64,000 bases of DNA from Aliiroseovarius zhejiangensis (GCF_014656375.1 NZ_BNCH01000003.1:248001-312000), one strand, 5' to 3'; shown: positions 47,962-58,686, numbered from the stretch's first letter. The notes: a model not told the origin generated them from the letters alone. Numbers and translations are program-made.

Positions 47962-48810
47962 TTAGTCGGCCATTTTGGCGATGGCGTCCGCCTTGGCCAG
48001 AAGTCCCTTTGCCGTCACAACATGCAGGTTTTCGACGATTTTACCATCCACAACCGCGACGCCCTGGCCCGAGGCCTCGGCTTCTTCAAACGCAGCGATC
48101 TGGCGGCGGGCCAGGTCGATCTCGGCGTCCGAGGGCGCAAAGGCGGTGTTCGCGATCTCAAGTTGCGCAGGGTGGATCAGGGTCTTGCCGTCCATCCCCA
48201 TGTCGCGCCCCTGATCGCATTCGGCCCGTAGCCCCTCATCGTCTTTGAAGGCGTTATAGACGCCATCCACGATCACCACACCATGCGCCTTGGCTGCCAG
48301 CAGACACAGATGCAGCCCGCCCATCATCGGCAGACGGTCGGCGCGGAAGCGGGTGTTGAGTTCCTTGGCAAGGTCGTTCGTGCCCATCACGAACCCCTTC
48401 AGGCGCGGGTGGGCGGCGATCTGGGCGGCGTTCAGCATGCCCAGCGGTGTTTCCATCATCGCCCACAGATCGACATCCGGGATCAGGGCCGCCAGTTCGT
48501 CAAGTTGCGCCGCTGACCCAACCTTGGGCATCAGGATTGCATCTATGTCGGCGCCGACGAAAGCCGCCACATCATCCTTGCCCCAATTCGTATCAAAGCC
48601 GTTGATCCGGACGATCTTCGCCCGATTGCCAAAGCCGCCCTTGTCCAGTTCTGCCTTCAGGATCGCGCGGGCCTCGACCTTGGCATCCGGGGCGACGGCG
48701 TCCTCGAGGTCGAAGATGATCGCATCGGTGGGCAGGGTGCGCGCTTTCTCCAGCGCGCGCTCTTTCGAGCCGGGGATATACAGGACGGAACGATAGGGAC
48801 GAGTGGACAT
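47962..48810 (-). CDS. mcl2: CitE-like (3S)-malyl-CoA thioesterase (Mcl2 type)
   Basis: A 282-residue TIM-barrel protein of the CitE/malyl-CoA lyase superfamily. Start RPYRSVLYIPGSKERALEKAR, metal/CoA site DAIIFDLEDAVAPDAK, and WAMMETPLGMLNAA with the catalytic glutamate. The YIPGSKERA start resembles the Rhodobacter sphaeroides (3S)-malyl-CoA thioesterase (Mcl2) more than the larger bifunctional lyase Mcl1. It would release malate in the ethylmalonyl-CoA pathway. An alternative is malyl-CoA/citramalyl-CoA lyase activity. ATG 48810 chosen over non-conserved upstream sequence. Confidence 0.85.
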   Translation of the reverse strand: MSTRPYRSVLYIPGSKERALEKARTLPTDAIIFDLEDAVAPDAKVEARAILKAELDKGGFGNRAKIVRINGFDTNWGKDDVAAFVGADIDAILMPKVGSAAQLDELAALIPDVDLWAMMETPLGMLNAAQIAAHPRLKGFVMGTNDLAKELNTRFRADRLPMMGGLHLCLLAAKAHGVVIVDGVYNAFKDDEGLRAECDQGRDMGMDGKTLIHPAQLEIANTAFAPSDAEIDLARRQIAAFEEAEASGQGVAVVDGKIVENLHVVTAKGLLAKADAIAKMAD

Positions 48811-48921
48811 GATTCTGAGCCTCCGCAATATTGTTGCGCAAGGGACCACATCTGCGCACCATTCCGCAAGGGTGGATTTGCCGCATCGCAGAAATTTCTT
48901 GGTGCCGCGCACCGCTGAAGG

Positions 48922-49680
48922 TCATGTCAGACCATCCCAGATCAGCTTCGTGCCGGTGATGATCAGGAACAGATAGGTGAAGGCAAAGAAGCCCCGCTCG
49001 GACAGGCGGTGGTGCATGTGAACGCCGATCCAGACACCGAGTATGGCAAAGGGGATCAGGAACAGATTGGCCTTGGCCGTCTGCCAGGTAAATATCCCCA
49101 ACGCGAAGTAGGGCACGAATTTCATAAGGTTTATCGCCCAGAAACTGATCACGGTCGTCGCCTGAAACGTGGTTTTGTCCAACCGTCGCGACAACAGGAA
49201 CACCGCCGCAGGGGGGCCGCCCGCATGGCTGATGAAACTGGTAAACCCGGCGATCACCCCCCAGAACCCGCCAAGACCGATCGACATCGGGTGGGATGCG
49301 GGCGTGATCAGACCCCGCGCGCGGGCGGCCTGAAACGCGACGAAGCCGACTGCGATCAGGCCAATCAACAGGCGGAACACATCCGGGTCCGCGATGGAAT
49401 ACACGAGCGCGCCGATGGCCACACCCGGCACGGCGCCCAAGACCAACGCCTTGGCCGATGGCATGTCCCACTTGCGCCAATAGGGTTTCAGCGCAGTTAC
49501 ATCCATCAGCATCAACAGCGGCAACATCAGCCCGATCGCCGCACCCGGTTCCAGAATCAGAGCCAGCAACGGCGTCGCCGCGAAGGCCGCGCCAGAACCG
49601 AAACCGCCCTTGGAAATCCCCGCAAAGATCACTGCGGGGATCGCAAAGACAAAGAAGGTGAGGTCCAGTACCTCGGGCAT
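48922..49680 (-). CDS. TauE/SafE (TSUP) family anion exporter
   Basis: A 252-residue inner-membrane protein with about eight helices and the TSUP signature ISKGGFGSGAAFAATPLLAL near residues 22-42, with a repeat in the second half (LGGFWGVIAGFTSFISHAGGPPAAVFLL). Homologues export sulfite, sulfoacetate or other organic anions. Substrate not predictable. ATG 49680 follows no strong SD. It is divergent from mdh. Confidence 0.85.
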   Translation of the reverse strand: MPEVLDLTFFVFAIPAVIFAGISKGGFGSGAAFAATPLLALILEPGAAIGLMLPLLMLMDVTALKPYWRKWDMPSAKALVLGAVPGVAIGALVYSIADPDVFRLLIGLIAVGFVAFQAARARGLITPASHPMSIGLGGFWGVIAGFTSFISHAGGPPAAVFLLSRRLDKTTFQATTVISFWAINLMKFVPYFALGIFTWQTAKANLFLIPFAILGVWIGVHMHHRLSERGFFAFTYLFLIITGTKLIWDGLT

Positions 49681-49823
49681 GGCGCGTCCCTCAAGCCGCT
49701 GGAAAACGAGTGTTTTAGCGCTATCGCGAATGACGCATTGGGGCAAGCGCAGCCTTATGCCGCAACGCGGCACCCTTGCGCGGACGCAGGATAAGGACTA
49801 CCCATGCGCCCGAAAACAACTGA

Positions 49824-50801
<978 letters not shown>

Positions 50802-50823
50802 TCTGACTTGCGAAACCGTGCCG

Positions 50824-50853
50824 GGGCGTTCCGTTCAGGGACGCCCTTTTTTT
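50824..50853 (+). terminator. Terminator of mdh
   Basis: A 9-bp stem (GGGCGTTCC / GGGACGCCC, one G-T pair) with a five-base loop, followed by seven Ts. One of the strongest terminators in the window. Confidence 0.92.
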
Positions 50854-50913
50854 GTTTTCCCGACACGCCTTTAGAATCAGTTGTTTCGGCGGTTGTAAGC
50901 AGGTGAAGTGTTT

Positions 50914-50923
50914 TGTGATCACA
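50914..50923. promoter_or_regulatory. TGTGATCACA operator 1 of the suc promoter
   Basis: A perfect palindrome upstream of sucC, paired with the site at 50935-50944 at exactly 21 bp centre to centre, the same geometry as at sdhC. Confidence 0.7.
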
Positions 50924-50934
50924 GCATTTTAGCG

Positions 50935-50944
50935 TGTGATCACA
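50935..50944. promoter_or_regulatory. TGTGATCACA operator 2 of the suc promoter
   Basis: A perfect palindrome, 114 bases upstream of the sucC ATG. Same element as upstream of sdhC and of the GntR gene at 63890. Confidence 0.7.
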
Positions 50945-51057
50945 AAAAAGCAGGTTTAGCGCAAAAAACCCCTGTTTCCGCAGAAAGTGTTTTTGAACGA
51001 CCAGTCAGTTGTGCATGGTGTCGGCGACCAAATGGACCAACTGGATAGGATGATTTC

Positions 51058-52251
51058 ATGAACATTCATGAATACCAGGCGAAGGCCCTTCTGAAATCCT
51101 ATGGTGCTCCCGTCTCTGAGGGGCGCGCCGTATTGAAAGCAGAAGATGCCAAGACCGCCGCAGGTGAACTCGACGGCCCCCTTTGGGTGGTGAAAGCGCA
51201 AATCCACGCAGGTGGCCGGGGCAAGGGGTCCTTCAAGGAAGCTGACGCCGGTGAAAAAGGCGGTGTCCGCCTGACCAAGTCGGTGGAAGAAGCCGCCGAA
51301 GAAGCCAAGAAGATGCTGGGCCGCACGCTGGTCACGCACCAGACCGGACCGGCAGGCAAGCAAGTCAACCGCATCTATATCGAGGCCGGCTCCGGCATCG
51401 AGCGTGAGCTTTACCTCGCTCTGTTGGTTGACCGGCAAACCTCGCGCATTTCGTTCGTCTGCTCGACCGAAGGCGGCATGGACATTGAAGAGGTCGCCGC
51501 CGCGACCCCGGAAAAAATCCTGAGCTTCTCGGTCGATCCCGCGACGGGGTATCAAGGCTTCCACGGTCGCCGCATCGCCTTTGCGCTGGGCCTGGAAGGC
51601 GCGCAGGTCAAGCAATGCGTCAAACTGATGGGCCAGCTCTACAAAGCCTTCACCGAAAAGGACATGGAGATGCTGGAGATCAACCCGCTGATCGTATCTG
51701 ACAGTGGTGATCTGAAAGTGCTGGACGCCAAGGTCGGTTTTGACGGCAACGCCGTTTACCGCCACCCGGATATCGCTGAGCTGCGCGACACCACCGAAGA
51801 AGACCCGAAAGAGCTGGAAGCGTCTAAATACGACCTGAACTACATCGCTCTGGACGGTGAAATCGGCTGCATGGTGAACGGTGCGGGCCTTGCGATGGCC
51901 ACGATGGACATCATCAAGCTTTACGGTGCTGAGCCTGCCAACTTCCTTGACGTGGGTGGCGGCGCCACCAAAGAGAAAGTCACTGAGGCCTTCAAGATCA
52001 TCACCTCGGACCCCAACGTGAAGGGCATCCTTGTGAACATCTTCGGCGGCATCATGCGTTGTGACGTGATCGCCGAGGGCGTGGTTGCAGCCGTGAAAGA
52101 AGTGGGCCTGCAGGTTCCGCTGGTCGTGCGTCTGGAAGGCACCAACGTGGAAGCCGGCAAAGACATCATCAACAACTCCGACGTTGATGTGATCGCTGCC
52201 GACAACCTGTCGGACGGCGCAGAGAAAATCGTGAAAGCGGTGAAGGGCTGA
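51058..52251 (+). CDS. sucC: Succinyl-CoA synthetase beta subunit
   Basis: A 397-residue ADP-forming ligase subunit with an ATP-grasp domain at the N-terminus ([41 protein letters not shown]) and a C-terminal CoA-ligase domain ([42 protein letters not shown]). Full length. First gene of the suc operon under the paired TGTGATCACA sites. The stop overlaps by one base with the start of an unrelated AT-richer ORF that separates it from sucD. Confidence 0.97.
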   Translation: MNIHEYQAKALLKSYGAPVSEGRAVLKAEDAKTAAGELDGPLWVVKAQIHAGGRGKGSFKEADAGEKGGVRLTKSVEEAAEEAKKMLGRTLVTHQTGPAGKQVNRIYIEAGSGIERELYLALLVDRQTSRISFVCSTEGGMDIEEVAAATPEKILSFSVDPATGYQGFHGRRIAFALGLEGAQVKQCVKLMGQLYKAFTEKDMEMLEINPLIVSDSGDLKVLDAKVGFDGNAVYRHPDIAELRDTTEEDPKELEASKYDLNYIALDGEIGCMVNGAGLAMATMDIIKLYGAEPANFLDVGGGATKEKVTEAFKIITSDPNVKGILVNIFGGIMRCDVIAEGVVAAVKEVGLQVPLVVRLEGTNVEAGKDIINNSDVDVIAADNLSDGAEKIVKAVKG

Positions 52252-52814
52252 TGGGCGTGGTCTTTCGTCTACCAATGCTATTGCTGGTTTCAACAACTCA
52301 CGCTGTGTCAGAACCAGCGTCTGTCGGAGAGTCCATGCGCAGTGTTGAGCCGAAAGACTTCATCTCTGCATTTCTCGGGAATTGTGCTCAGAACCCTGGG
52401 CGATTGGACAAGGTTGGAGCGATCGCATCTACGCTGGGATACGCTGAACTGCCCAAGGAGTATGAGTTGCTGTTAGCCCCCCAAGATCCCCAAGCTCCTT
52501 TCCAAGGTTGGATCGCAACGGACGGACCAGGAGCACCATTTCTCATTGGGATCAGTGAAGGTAAACTTCGAGGTGTCACATATCAATTTTGCGCTGTTTC
52601 TAATCCTTTTTTGGATGCAGAGCGCGCGATGGATATCCTTGAGCAGCATATTCAGCTTTCGCAGCCCTACGTAGATGAATCGACTGCTGGGCAACGCTAC
52701 AGAGCATGGTTGGTAGACGAAGTGCTCAGCGGTGCTTTCTTGTCCACTACAGATATCGGCGGCATGGGATACAGAGGACTCACCCTCTCTATTGCAGCCC
52801 CTAAACAGTATTAA
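52251..52814 (+). CDS. Unknown exported protein inserted between sucC and sucD
   Basis: A 187-residue protein with a putative signal peptide ([20 protein letters not shown]) and a soluble domain with no family I recognise (segments [54 protein letters not shown]). Two cysteines (GNC, QFC) could pair in the periplasm. Its codon use is clearly AT-richer than that of sucC and sucD (many TTG, CAA, GTA codons), a sign of a later arrival. ATG overlaps the sucC TGA by one base, and its stop is 13 bases before sucD, so the operon remains readable. Confidence 0.65.
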   Translation: MGVVFRLPMLLLVSTTHAVSEPASVGESMRSVEPKDFISAFLGNCAQNPGRLDKVGAIASTLGYAELPKEYELLLAPQDPQAPFQGWIATDGPGAPFLIGISEGKLRGVTYQFCAVSNPFLDAERAMDILEQHIQLSQPYVDESTAGQRYRAWLVDEVLSGAFLSTTDIGGMGYRGLTLSIAAPKQY

Positions 52815-52827
52815 AGGAGAACGCCAA

Positions 52828-53712
52828 ATGGCAGTCCTTATCGACGAAAACACCAAGGTGATCTGTCAGGGCTTCACCGGCTCGCAGGGGACCTTTCACT
52901 CGGAACAGGCCATTGCGTATGGCACCAAGATGGTCGGCGGTGTGACGCCGGGCAAAGGGGGGCAGACGCATCTGGACCTTCCGGTCTTCAACTCGGTCCA
53001 CGAGGCGAAAGCCAAGACCGAAGCCAATGCATCGGTGATCTATGTGCCGCCGCCCTTCGCAGCGGACTCGATCCTTGAGGCGATTGATGCCGAGATGGAA
53101 CTGATCGTCTGCATCACCGAAGGCATTCCGGTGCTGGACATGATGAAGGTGCAGCGCGCGCTGGACGGCTCGAAATCGCGCCTGATTGGCCCGAACTGCC
53201 CCGGTGTCATCACGCCCGACGCCTGCAAGATCGGCATCATGCCCGGCCACATCCACAAGCGTGGCTCGGTTGGCGTCGTATCGCGCTCCGGCACGCTGAC
53301 CTATGAGGCTGTGAAGCAGACCTCGGACATCGGTCTGGGCCAGTCGACCGCGGTCGGCATCGGCGGTGACCCGATCAAGGGCACCGAGCATATCGACGTG
53401 CTGGACATGTTCCTGGACGATGACGAGACCCAGTCGATCATCATGATCGGTGAAATCGGTGGCTCGGCAGAAGAAGAAGCCGCTGAATTCCTGGCGGACC
53501 AGAAGAAGAAAGGCCGCTGGAAGCCGGTTGCCGGTTTCATCGCTGGCCGTACGGCACCTCCGGGTCGCCGCATGGGCCACGCGGGTGCCATCGTTGCCGG
53601 TGGCAAGGGTGGAGCCGAGGACAAGATCGAAGCCATGCGTTCGGCTGGCATCGTCGTTGCCGACAGCCCCGCCACGCTGGGCGAGGCCGTGCTGGAAGCG
53701 ATCGGCAAGTAA
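52828..53712 (+). CDS. sucD: Succinyl-CoA synthetase alpha subunit
   Basis: A 294-residue subunit carrying the CoA-binding Rossmann domain ([29 protein letters not shown]) and the phosphohistidine, visible in [13 protein letters not shown] near residue 246. AAGGAGA precedes ATG 52828. The operon partner of sucC despite the inserted ORF. A stem-loop lies between it and sucA. Confidence 0.97.
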   Translation: MAVLIDENTKVICQGFTGSQGTFHSEQAIAYGTKMVGGVTPGKGGQTHLDLPVFNSVHEAKAKTEANASVIYVPPPFAADSILEAIDAEMELIVCITEGIPVLDMMKVQRALDGSKSRLIGPNCPGVITPDACKIGIMPGHIHKRGSVGVVSRSGTLTYEAVKQTSDIGLGQSTAVGIGGDPIKGTEHIDVLDMFLDDDETQSIIMIGEIGGSAEEEAAEFLADQKKKGRWKPVAGFIAGRTAPPGRRMGHAGAIVAGGKGGAEDKIEAMRSAGIVVADSPATLGEAVLEAIGK

Positions 53713-53723
53713 ATATCAAGGCG

Positions 53724-53762
53724 CGCGCCCCTGGACGCAGGGGCGCGTGTTCTCTCATTTTT
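53724..53762 (+). other. Stem-loop between sucD and sucA
   Basis: A perfect 10-bp stem CGCGCCCCTG / CAGGGGCGCG with a GACG loop, followed by a T-rich stretch (TGTTCTCTCATTTTT). It could be a partial terminator or an RNA-processing site adjusting SucA/SucB relative to SucCD. It ends just before the sucA ribosome binding site. Confidence 0.6.
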
Positions 53763-53773
53763 CAGGTGAACCC

Positions 53774-56752
53774 ATGACGGATCAAAGCCCCAACGACCTT
53801 TTCCATGCGTCAAGCTTCATGCAAGGTCACAACGCTGAGTATCTTGAACAGCTCTACGCCCAGTATGCGAAGGACCCGAACGCGGTGGACGCCGCGTGGC
53901 AGGCGTTTTTTGCCGAGCTTGGGGATGATGGCGGCGACGTGACCGCCGAGGCGGCCGGGCCGTCCTGGGCGCGCACCGACTGGCCGCCAATGCCAACGGG
54001 CGACCGGGTTCACGGGTTGGACGGCCAATGGCCGGAAGAGCCGGTGGCCGAAGCGAAATCGGCAGGCAAGAAGATCGAAGCGAAGGCGGCTGAAAAGGGC
54101 GTCCAACTGTCTGACGATCAGGTCAGGCGCGCCGTGCTGGACAGTATCCGCGCCCTGATGATCATCCGCGCCTATCGGATCCGGGGGCATCTGGTGGCGG
54201 ATCTTGACCCGCTGGGCATGCGCGAGACGACACCGCACCCCGAACTTGATCCCGCGTCCTATGGGTTCACCGAGGCGGATATGGACCGCCCGATTTTCAT
54301 CGACAACGTGCTGGGGCTGGAAGTCGCCTCGATGCGGCAGATCCTGGCGATTGTGAAAAGCACCTATTGCGGCACATTTGCGCTGCAATACATGCATATT
54401 TCCGATCCCGCCCAATCGGCTTGGCTGAAAGAACGGATCGAAGGGTTTGACCGCGAGATCAAGTTCACCCGCGAAGGCCGCCGCGCCATCCTGAACAAGC
54501 TGGTCGAGGCCGAAGGGTTCGAGAAATTCCTGCACGTGAAATACATGGGCACCAAGCGGTTCGGTCTGGATGGGGGCGAAGCCCTGATCCCCGCGATGGA
54601 ACAGATCATCAAACGCGGCGGTGCGCTGGGCCTGAAAGAGATCGTGATCGGCATGCCGCACCGGGGCCGTCTGTCGGTTCTGGCGAATGTGCTGCAAAAA
54701 CCTTACCGCGCGATTTTCAACGAGTTTCAGGGCGGCAGTTTCAAACCGGAAGAGGTCGATGGCTCTGGCGATGTGAAGTACCATCTTGGCGCCAGCTCGG
54801 ATCGCGAGTTCGACGGCAACATCGTGCACCTCAGCTTGACCGCGAACCCGTCCCACCTTGAGGCCGTGAACCCGGTCGTGTTGGGTAAGGTGCGCGCCAA
54901 GCAAGAACAGATGAACGACAAGGACCGCGATCAGGTGTTGCCGATCCTGCTGCATGGTGATGCGGCGTTTGCCGGTCAGGGTGTCGTGGCCGAGGGGTTT
55001 GGCCTGTCTGGTCTGGTCGGTCACAAGACCGGGGGCACAATGCATGTCATTGTGAACAACCAGATCGGGTTTACCACCGCGCCGCATTTCAGCCGCTCGT
55101 CGCCCTACCCCACGGATATCGCGCTGATGGTGGAAGCGCCGATTTTCCACGTGAATGGTGACGATCCCGAGGCCGTGGTTCACGCCGCCCGCGTCGCGAC
55201 CGAGTTCCGCCAGAAGTTCCACAAGGACGTGGTTCTGGACATTTTCTGCTATCGCCGTTTTGGTCACAACGAAGGCGACGAGCCGATGTTCACCAACCCG
55301 CTCATGTACAAGCGGATCAAGAAGCACCAGACCACGCTTCAGATCTATACCGATCGGCTGGTCAAGGATGGTTTGATCCCGGCGGGCGAGATCGAGGACA
55401 TGAAAGCCGCCTTCCAGGCCAAGATGAACGAAGAGTTCGAGGCCGGGAAGGAATACAAGCCCAACAAGGCCGACTGGCTGGATGGGCGCTGGTCGCATCT
55501 GGAACGCGAAAGCGATGAATACCAGCGCGGCAAGACCGATATTTCCACGGACACGCTGGCCGAGGTCGGCAAGGCCCTGACAACGGTCCCCGAAGGCTTT
55601 CCGCTGCACAAAACCGTGGGCCGGCTGCTGGAAGCCAAGAAAGAGATGTTTGAAACCGGCACCGGCTTTGACTGGGCAACCGGCGAGGCGATTGCCTTCG
55701 GATCTCTCTTGACCGAAGGTTTCCCGGTTCGCCTGTCGGGTCAGGATGCCACGCGCGGCACGTTCAGCCAGCGCCATTCCGGCCTGATCAACCAGGACAC
55801 GGAAGAACGCTATTATCCCCTGAACCACATCCGCGAGGGTCAATCGCGGTATGAGGTGATCGACTCGATGCTGTCGGAATACGCGGTGCTGGGCTTCGAA
55901 TACGGCTATTCGCTGGCCGAACCCAACGCGTTGGTGATGTGGGAAGCGCAGTTCGGCGATTTTGCCAACGGTGCGCAGATCATGTTCGACCAGTTCATCT
56001 CGTCCGGCGAGTCGAAATGGCTGCGCATGTCCGGCCTGACCGTCCTTTTGCCGCATGGCTATGAAGGGCAGGGGCCAGAACACAGTTCGGCCCGTCTGGA
56101 ACGCTTCCTGCAAATGTGCGGCGGTGACAACTGGATCGTGGCCAACTGCACCACGCCTGCCAACTATTTCCACATTCTGCGCCGCCAGCTTCATCGCGGC
56201 TATCGCAAGCCGCTGATCCTGATGACGCCGAAATCGCTTCTGCGTCACAAGTTGGCGGTGTCGGATGCCAAGGACTTCACCGAAGGCTCCAGCTTCCACC
56301 GCGTATTGTGGGACGACGGTGATCGTGACAATGGCACCGGCCGGTCCGAGGCCAAGCTGGTCACGGACAAGAAGATCAAGCGCGTCGTGATGTGTTCGGG
56401 CAAGGTCTATTACGACCTCTTGGAAGAACGCGACCGCCGCGGCATCACCGACATCTATCTGCTGCGGCTTGAACAGTTCTATCCCTTCCCCGCCATGTCG
56501 GTGGTCAAGGAACTGGAACGCTTCAAGCAGGCCGAGATCGTCTGGTGTCAGGAAGAACCCAAGAACCAGGGCGCCTGGTTCTTCGTCGAACCGAATATCG
56601 AATGGGTGCTGACCCGGATCGGGGCCAAGCATACGCGGCCCGTCTATGCCGGGCGTCCGGCATCGGCGTCCCCCGCCACCGGTCTGGCATCACAGCACAA
56701 AGCACAACAAGAGGCGCTCGTCGACGCGGCGCTGAACATGGAAGGAAATTAA
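53774..56752 (+). CDS. sucA: 2-oxoglutarate dehydrogenase E1 component
   Basis: A 992-residue thiamine-diphosphate decarboxylase of the 2-oxoglutarate dehydrogenase complex. The N-terminus DLFHASSFMQGHNAEYLEQLYAQY is the E2/E3-binding part. Family blocks: MPHRGRLSVLANVLQKP, LHGDAAFAGQGVVAEGFGLSGL (ThDP/Mg region), NNQIGFTT, and LLPHGYEGQGPEHSSARLERFLQ in the transketolase-like domain. ATG 53774 chosen. The long in-frame region upstream overlaps sucD in another frame. It lies 3 bases before sucB. Confidence 0.97.
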   Translation: MTDQSPNDLFHASSFMQGHNAEYLEQLYAQYAKDPNAVDAAWQAFFAELGDDGGDVTAEAAGPSWARTDWPPMPTGDRVHGLDGQWPEEPVAEAKSAGKKIEAKAAEKGVQLSDDQVRRAVLDSIRALMIIRAYRIRGHLVADLDPLGMRETTPHPELDPASYGFTEADMDRPIFIDNVLGLEVASMRQILAIVKSTYCGTFALQYMHISDPAQSAWLKERIEGFDREIKFTREGRRAILNKLVEAEGFEKFLHVKYMGTKRFGLDGGEALIPAMEQIIKRGGALGLKEIVIGMPHRGRLSVLANVLQKPYRAIFNEFQGGSFKPEEVDGSGDVKYHLGASSDREFDGNIVHLSLTANPSHLEAVNPVVLGKVRAKQEQMNDKDRDQVLPILLHGDAAFAGQGVVAEGFGLSGLVGHKTGGTMHVIVNNQIGFTTAPHFSRSSPYPTDIALMVEAPIFHVNGDDPEAVVHAARVATEFRQKFHKDVVLDIFCYRRFGHNEGDEPMFTNPLMYKRIKKHQTTLQIYTDRLVKDGLIPAGEIEDMKAAFQAKMNEEFEAGKEYKPNKADWLDGRWSHLERESDEYQRGKTDISTDTLAEVGKALTTVPEGFPLHKTVGRLLEAKKEMFETGTGFDWATGEAIAFGSLLTEGFPVRLSGQDATRGTFSQRHSGLINQDTEERYYPLNHIREGQSRYEVIDSMLSEYAVLGFEYGYSLAEPNALVMWEAQFGDFANGAQIMFDQFISSGESKWLRMSGLTVLLPHGYEGQGPEHSSARLERFLQMCGGDNWIVANCTTPANYFHILRRQLHRGYRKPLILMTPKSLLRHKLAVSDAKDFTEGSSFHRVLWDDGDRDNGTGRSEAKLVTDKKIKRVVMCSGKVYYDLLEERDRRGITDIYLLRLEQFYPFPAMSVVKELERFKQAEIVWCQEEPKNQGAWFFVEPNIEWVLTRIGAKHTRPVYAGRPASASPATGLASQHKAQQEALVDAALNMEGN

Positions 56753-56755
56753 GCC

Positions 56756-58246
56756 ATGAGCATTGAAGTAAGGGTCCCGACACTGGGCGAAAGCGTCACC
56801 GAAGCAACCGTCGCAACCTGGTTCAAGAAACCCGGTGATGTGGTGGCCGTGGACGAAATGCTCTGCGAGCTTGAAACCGACAAGGTGACGGTCGAGGTCC
56901 CGTCCCCCGCCGCCGGTGTGATGGGCGAAATCGTCGCGGCCGAAGGGGAAACGGTGGGTGTCGACGCGCTTCTGGCCACGATCAGCGAAGGCGAAGGGGC
57001 CGCCCCTGCGCCTGCTCAGGACGCCAAAGCCGACAGCAAACCCGCAAGCTCTGACGCGCAGGCCGTCGACGTGATGGTGCCCAGTCTGGGTGAAAGCGTG
57101 ACCGAAGCGACCGTGTCCAGCTGGTTCAAGCAGGTTGGCGATACCGTCGCGCAGGATGAAATGCTGTGCGAGCTGGAAACCGACAAAGTATCGGTCGAGG
57201 TCCCGGCCCCGACAGGAGGTGTTTTGGCCGAGATCCTCGCCCCCGAAGGCACAACCGTCGACGCGTCGGCGAAACTGGCCGTGATCAGCGGCAGCGCGGA
57301 TGGGGCCGTGGAACCCGCCCCCAAACCCGCATCGGCACAGGCGTCGGCAACGACCGGCAAGGATGTCGAAGACGCCCCCTCCGCCAAGAAAGCCATGGCC
57401 GAGGCCGGTCTGAAACCGGGCGATGTGCAGGGTACGGGCCGTGATGGTCGCGTGATGAAACATGATGTGGCCGCTGCTGTTGCCGCACCGAAGGCTGCGC
57501 CTGCCCCGGCAGCCGCGCCTGCCGCCCCGCGCCCTGCTGGCGACGCCGCGCGCGAGGAACGCGTGAAGATGACGCGCCTGCGTCAGACCATCGCGCGCCG
57601 TCTGAAAGACAGCCAGAACACCGCCGCCATGCTGACCACCTATAACGAGGTGGACATGACCGAGGTGATGGCGCTGCGCAACGAATACAAAGCCGAGTTC
57701 GAAAAGAAACACGGCGTGCGTCTGGGCTTCATGTCTTTCTTCACCAAGGCCTGCTGCCACGCGCTGAAGGAAGTGCCGGAAGTGAATGCCGAAATTGACG
57801 GCACCGACATTGTTTACAAGAACTACGTGAACATGGGTGTCGCTGCTGGCACGCCCACGGGTCTTGTGGTGCCGGTGATCAATGATGCTGATGCCATGTC
57901 CTTTGCCGCGATCGAAAAAGCGATTGCCGAAAAGGGCCGCAAAGCCCGTGATGGCAAGCTGTCGATGGAGGAAATGCAGGGCGGCACCTTCACCATCTCG
58001 AACGGTGGCGTCTATGGCTCGCTCATGTCCTCGCCGATCCTGAACCCGCCGCAATCGGGTATCCTTGGCATGCACAAAATCCAGGACCGCCCGATGGCGA
58101 TCAACGGAGAGGTCGTCATCCGCCCGATGATGTATCTGGCGCTGAGCTATGACCACCGGATCGTGGACGGCAAAGGCGCTGTGACCTTCCTTGTGCGCGT
58201 GAAAGAGGCGCTGGAAGATCCACGTCGGTTGTTGATGGATTTGTGA
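56756..58246 (+). CDS. sucB: 2-oxoglutarate dehydrogenase E2 (dihydrolipoyl succinyltransferase), two lipoyl domains
   Basis: A 496-residue core acyltransferase of the complex. Two lipoyl domains are clearly present: residues about 1-78 and 103-178, each with the lipoylated lysine in an ELETDKV motif (Lys43 and Lys144). A peripheral subunit-binding domain follows ([20 protein letters not shown]) with an Ala/Pro linker. The catalytic domain ends with [13 protein letters not shown] (His467, Asp471). Most E. coli-type SucB proteins have one lipoyl domain. Start 3 bases after sucA. Confidence 0.96.
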   Translation: MSIEVRVPTLGESVTEATVATWFKKPGDVVAVDEMLCELETDKVTVEVPSPAAGVMGEIVAAEGETVGVDALLATISEGEGAAPAPAQDAKADSKPASSDAQAVDVMVPSLGESVTEATVSSWFKQVGDTVAQDEMLCELETDKVSVEVPAPTGGVLAEILAPEGTTVDASAKLAVISGSADGAVEPAPKPASAQASATTGKDVEDAPSAKKAMAEAGLKPGDVQGTGRDGRVMKHDVAAAVAAPKAAPAPAAAPAAPRPAGDAAREERVKMTRLRQTIARRLKDSQNTAAMLTTYNEVDMTEVMALRNEYKAEFEKKHGVRLGFMSFFTKACCHALKEVPEVNAEIDGTDIVYKNYVNMGVAAGTPTGLVVPVINDADAMSFAAIEKAIAEKGRKARDGKLSMEEMQGGTFTISNGGVYGSLMSSPILNPPQSGILGMHKIQDRPMAINGEVVIRPMMYLALSYDHRIVDGKGAVTFLVRVKEALEDPRRLLMDL

Positions 58247-58265
58247 AGGAAGAGAAGTATCTCAG

Positions 58266-58574
58266 ATGGTTCTAATTGTTACGTGTATAGTGATCGCGGT
58301 GATAATCAAAACCATTTGGGATCTACTTTTTCGCAAAATCGAGCGAGAGAAGCTGTTAGCGTCATATGCTGAGAGTCCTCTGTCCCATTTGTTTACAATG
58401 GTTTGGGCGGTATTCTTTGTGATGTTCTTCGTGGGAATATTCGTTCCTATGTTTGGAAATATCCAAGTGACTGTGTCAGGCTGGAAGGTTTGGCAGATCG
58501 GTTTTTTCGGTAACTTTGGTATGTGGCTGATCACCTGGTTCATAGACGTCGATGAATTAGACGAAAGCAGGTAG
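58266..58574 (+). CDS. Small membrane protein of unknown function
   Basis: A 102-residue hydrophobic protein with three likely helices (VLIVTCIVIAVIIKTIW, MVWAVFFVMFFVGIFVPMF, IGFFGNFGMWLITWFI) and a charged loop FRKIEREKLLASYAESPL. I recognise no family. Its codon use is strikingly AT-rich (ATA, TTA, AAA codons) against the GC-rich sucB before and lpd after it, suggesting horizontal acquisition. It follows sucB by 19 bases, so it is probably co-transcribed. Confidence 0.6.
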   Translation: MVLIVTCIVIAVIIKTIWDLLFRKIEREKLLASYAESPLSHLFTMVWAVFFVMFFVGIFVPMFGNIQVTVSGWKVWQIGFFGNFGMWLITWFIDVDELDESR

Positions 58575-58593
58575 GGCCAAGGAGAAACATGAA

Positions 58594-58686
58594 ATGATCG
58601 AGTGCGAATTAGGCTACAGCAGTTTCACCGACGTTTACGTTGAAAGTTGCGGAAGACATGAGCAAGCTGGGGCTAAGCACACATGA
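58594..58686 (+). CDS. Possible 30-residue micro-protein
   Basis: A short ORF starting MIECELGYSSFTDVYVESC, preceded by AAGGAG nine bases upstream, and ending in a TGA that overlaps the ATG of the MAPEG gene (ATGA at 58683). The SD and the coupling make translation plausible, even if only to deliver ribosomes to the next gene. Two cysteines, hydrophilic. It could equally be chance. Confidence 0.35.
   Translation: MIECELGYSSFTDVYVESCGRHEQAGAKHT

Noticed and set aside
53810-56632. A 940-codon minus-strand ORF opposite sucA
   Set aside because: Its sequence is His/Arg/Gln-rich shadow composition over a textbook sucA with conserved motifs. Long antisense frames are expected in GC-rich codon-biased genes.
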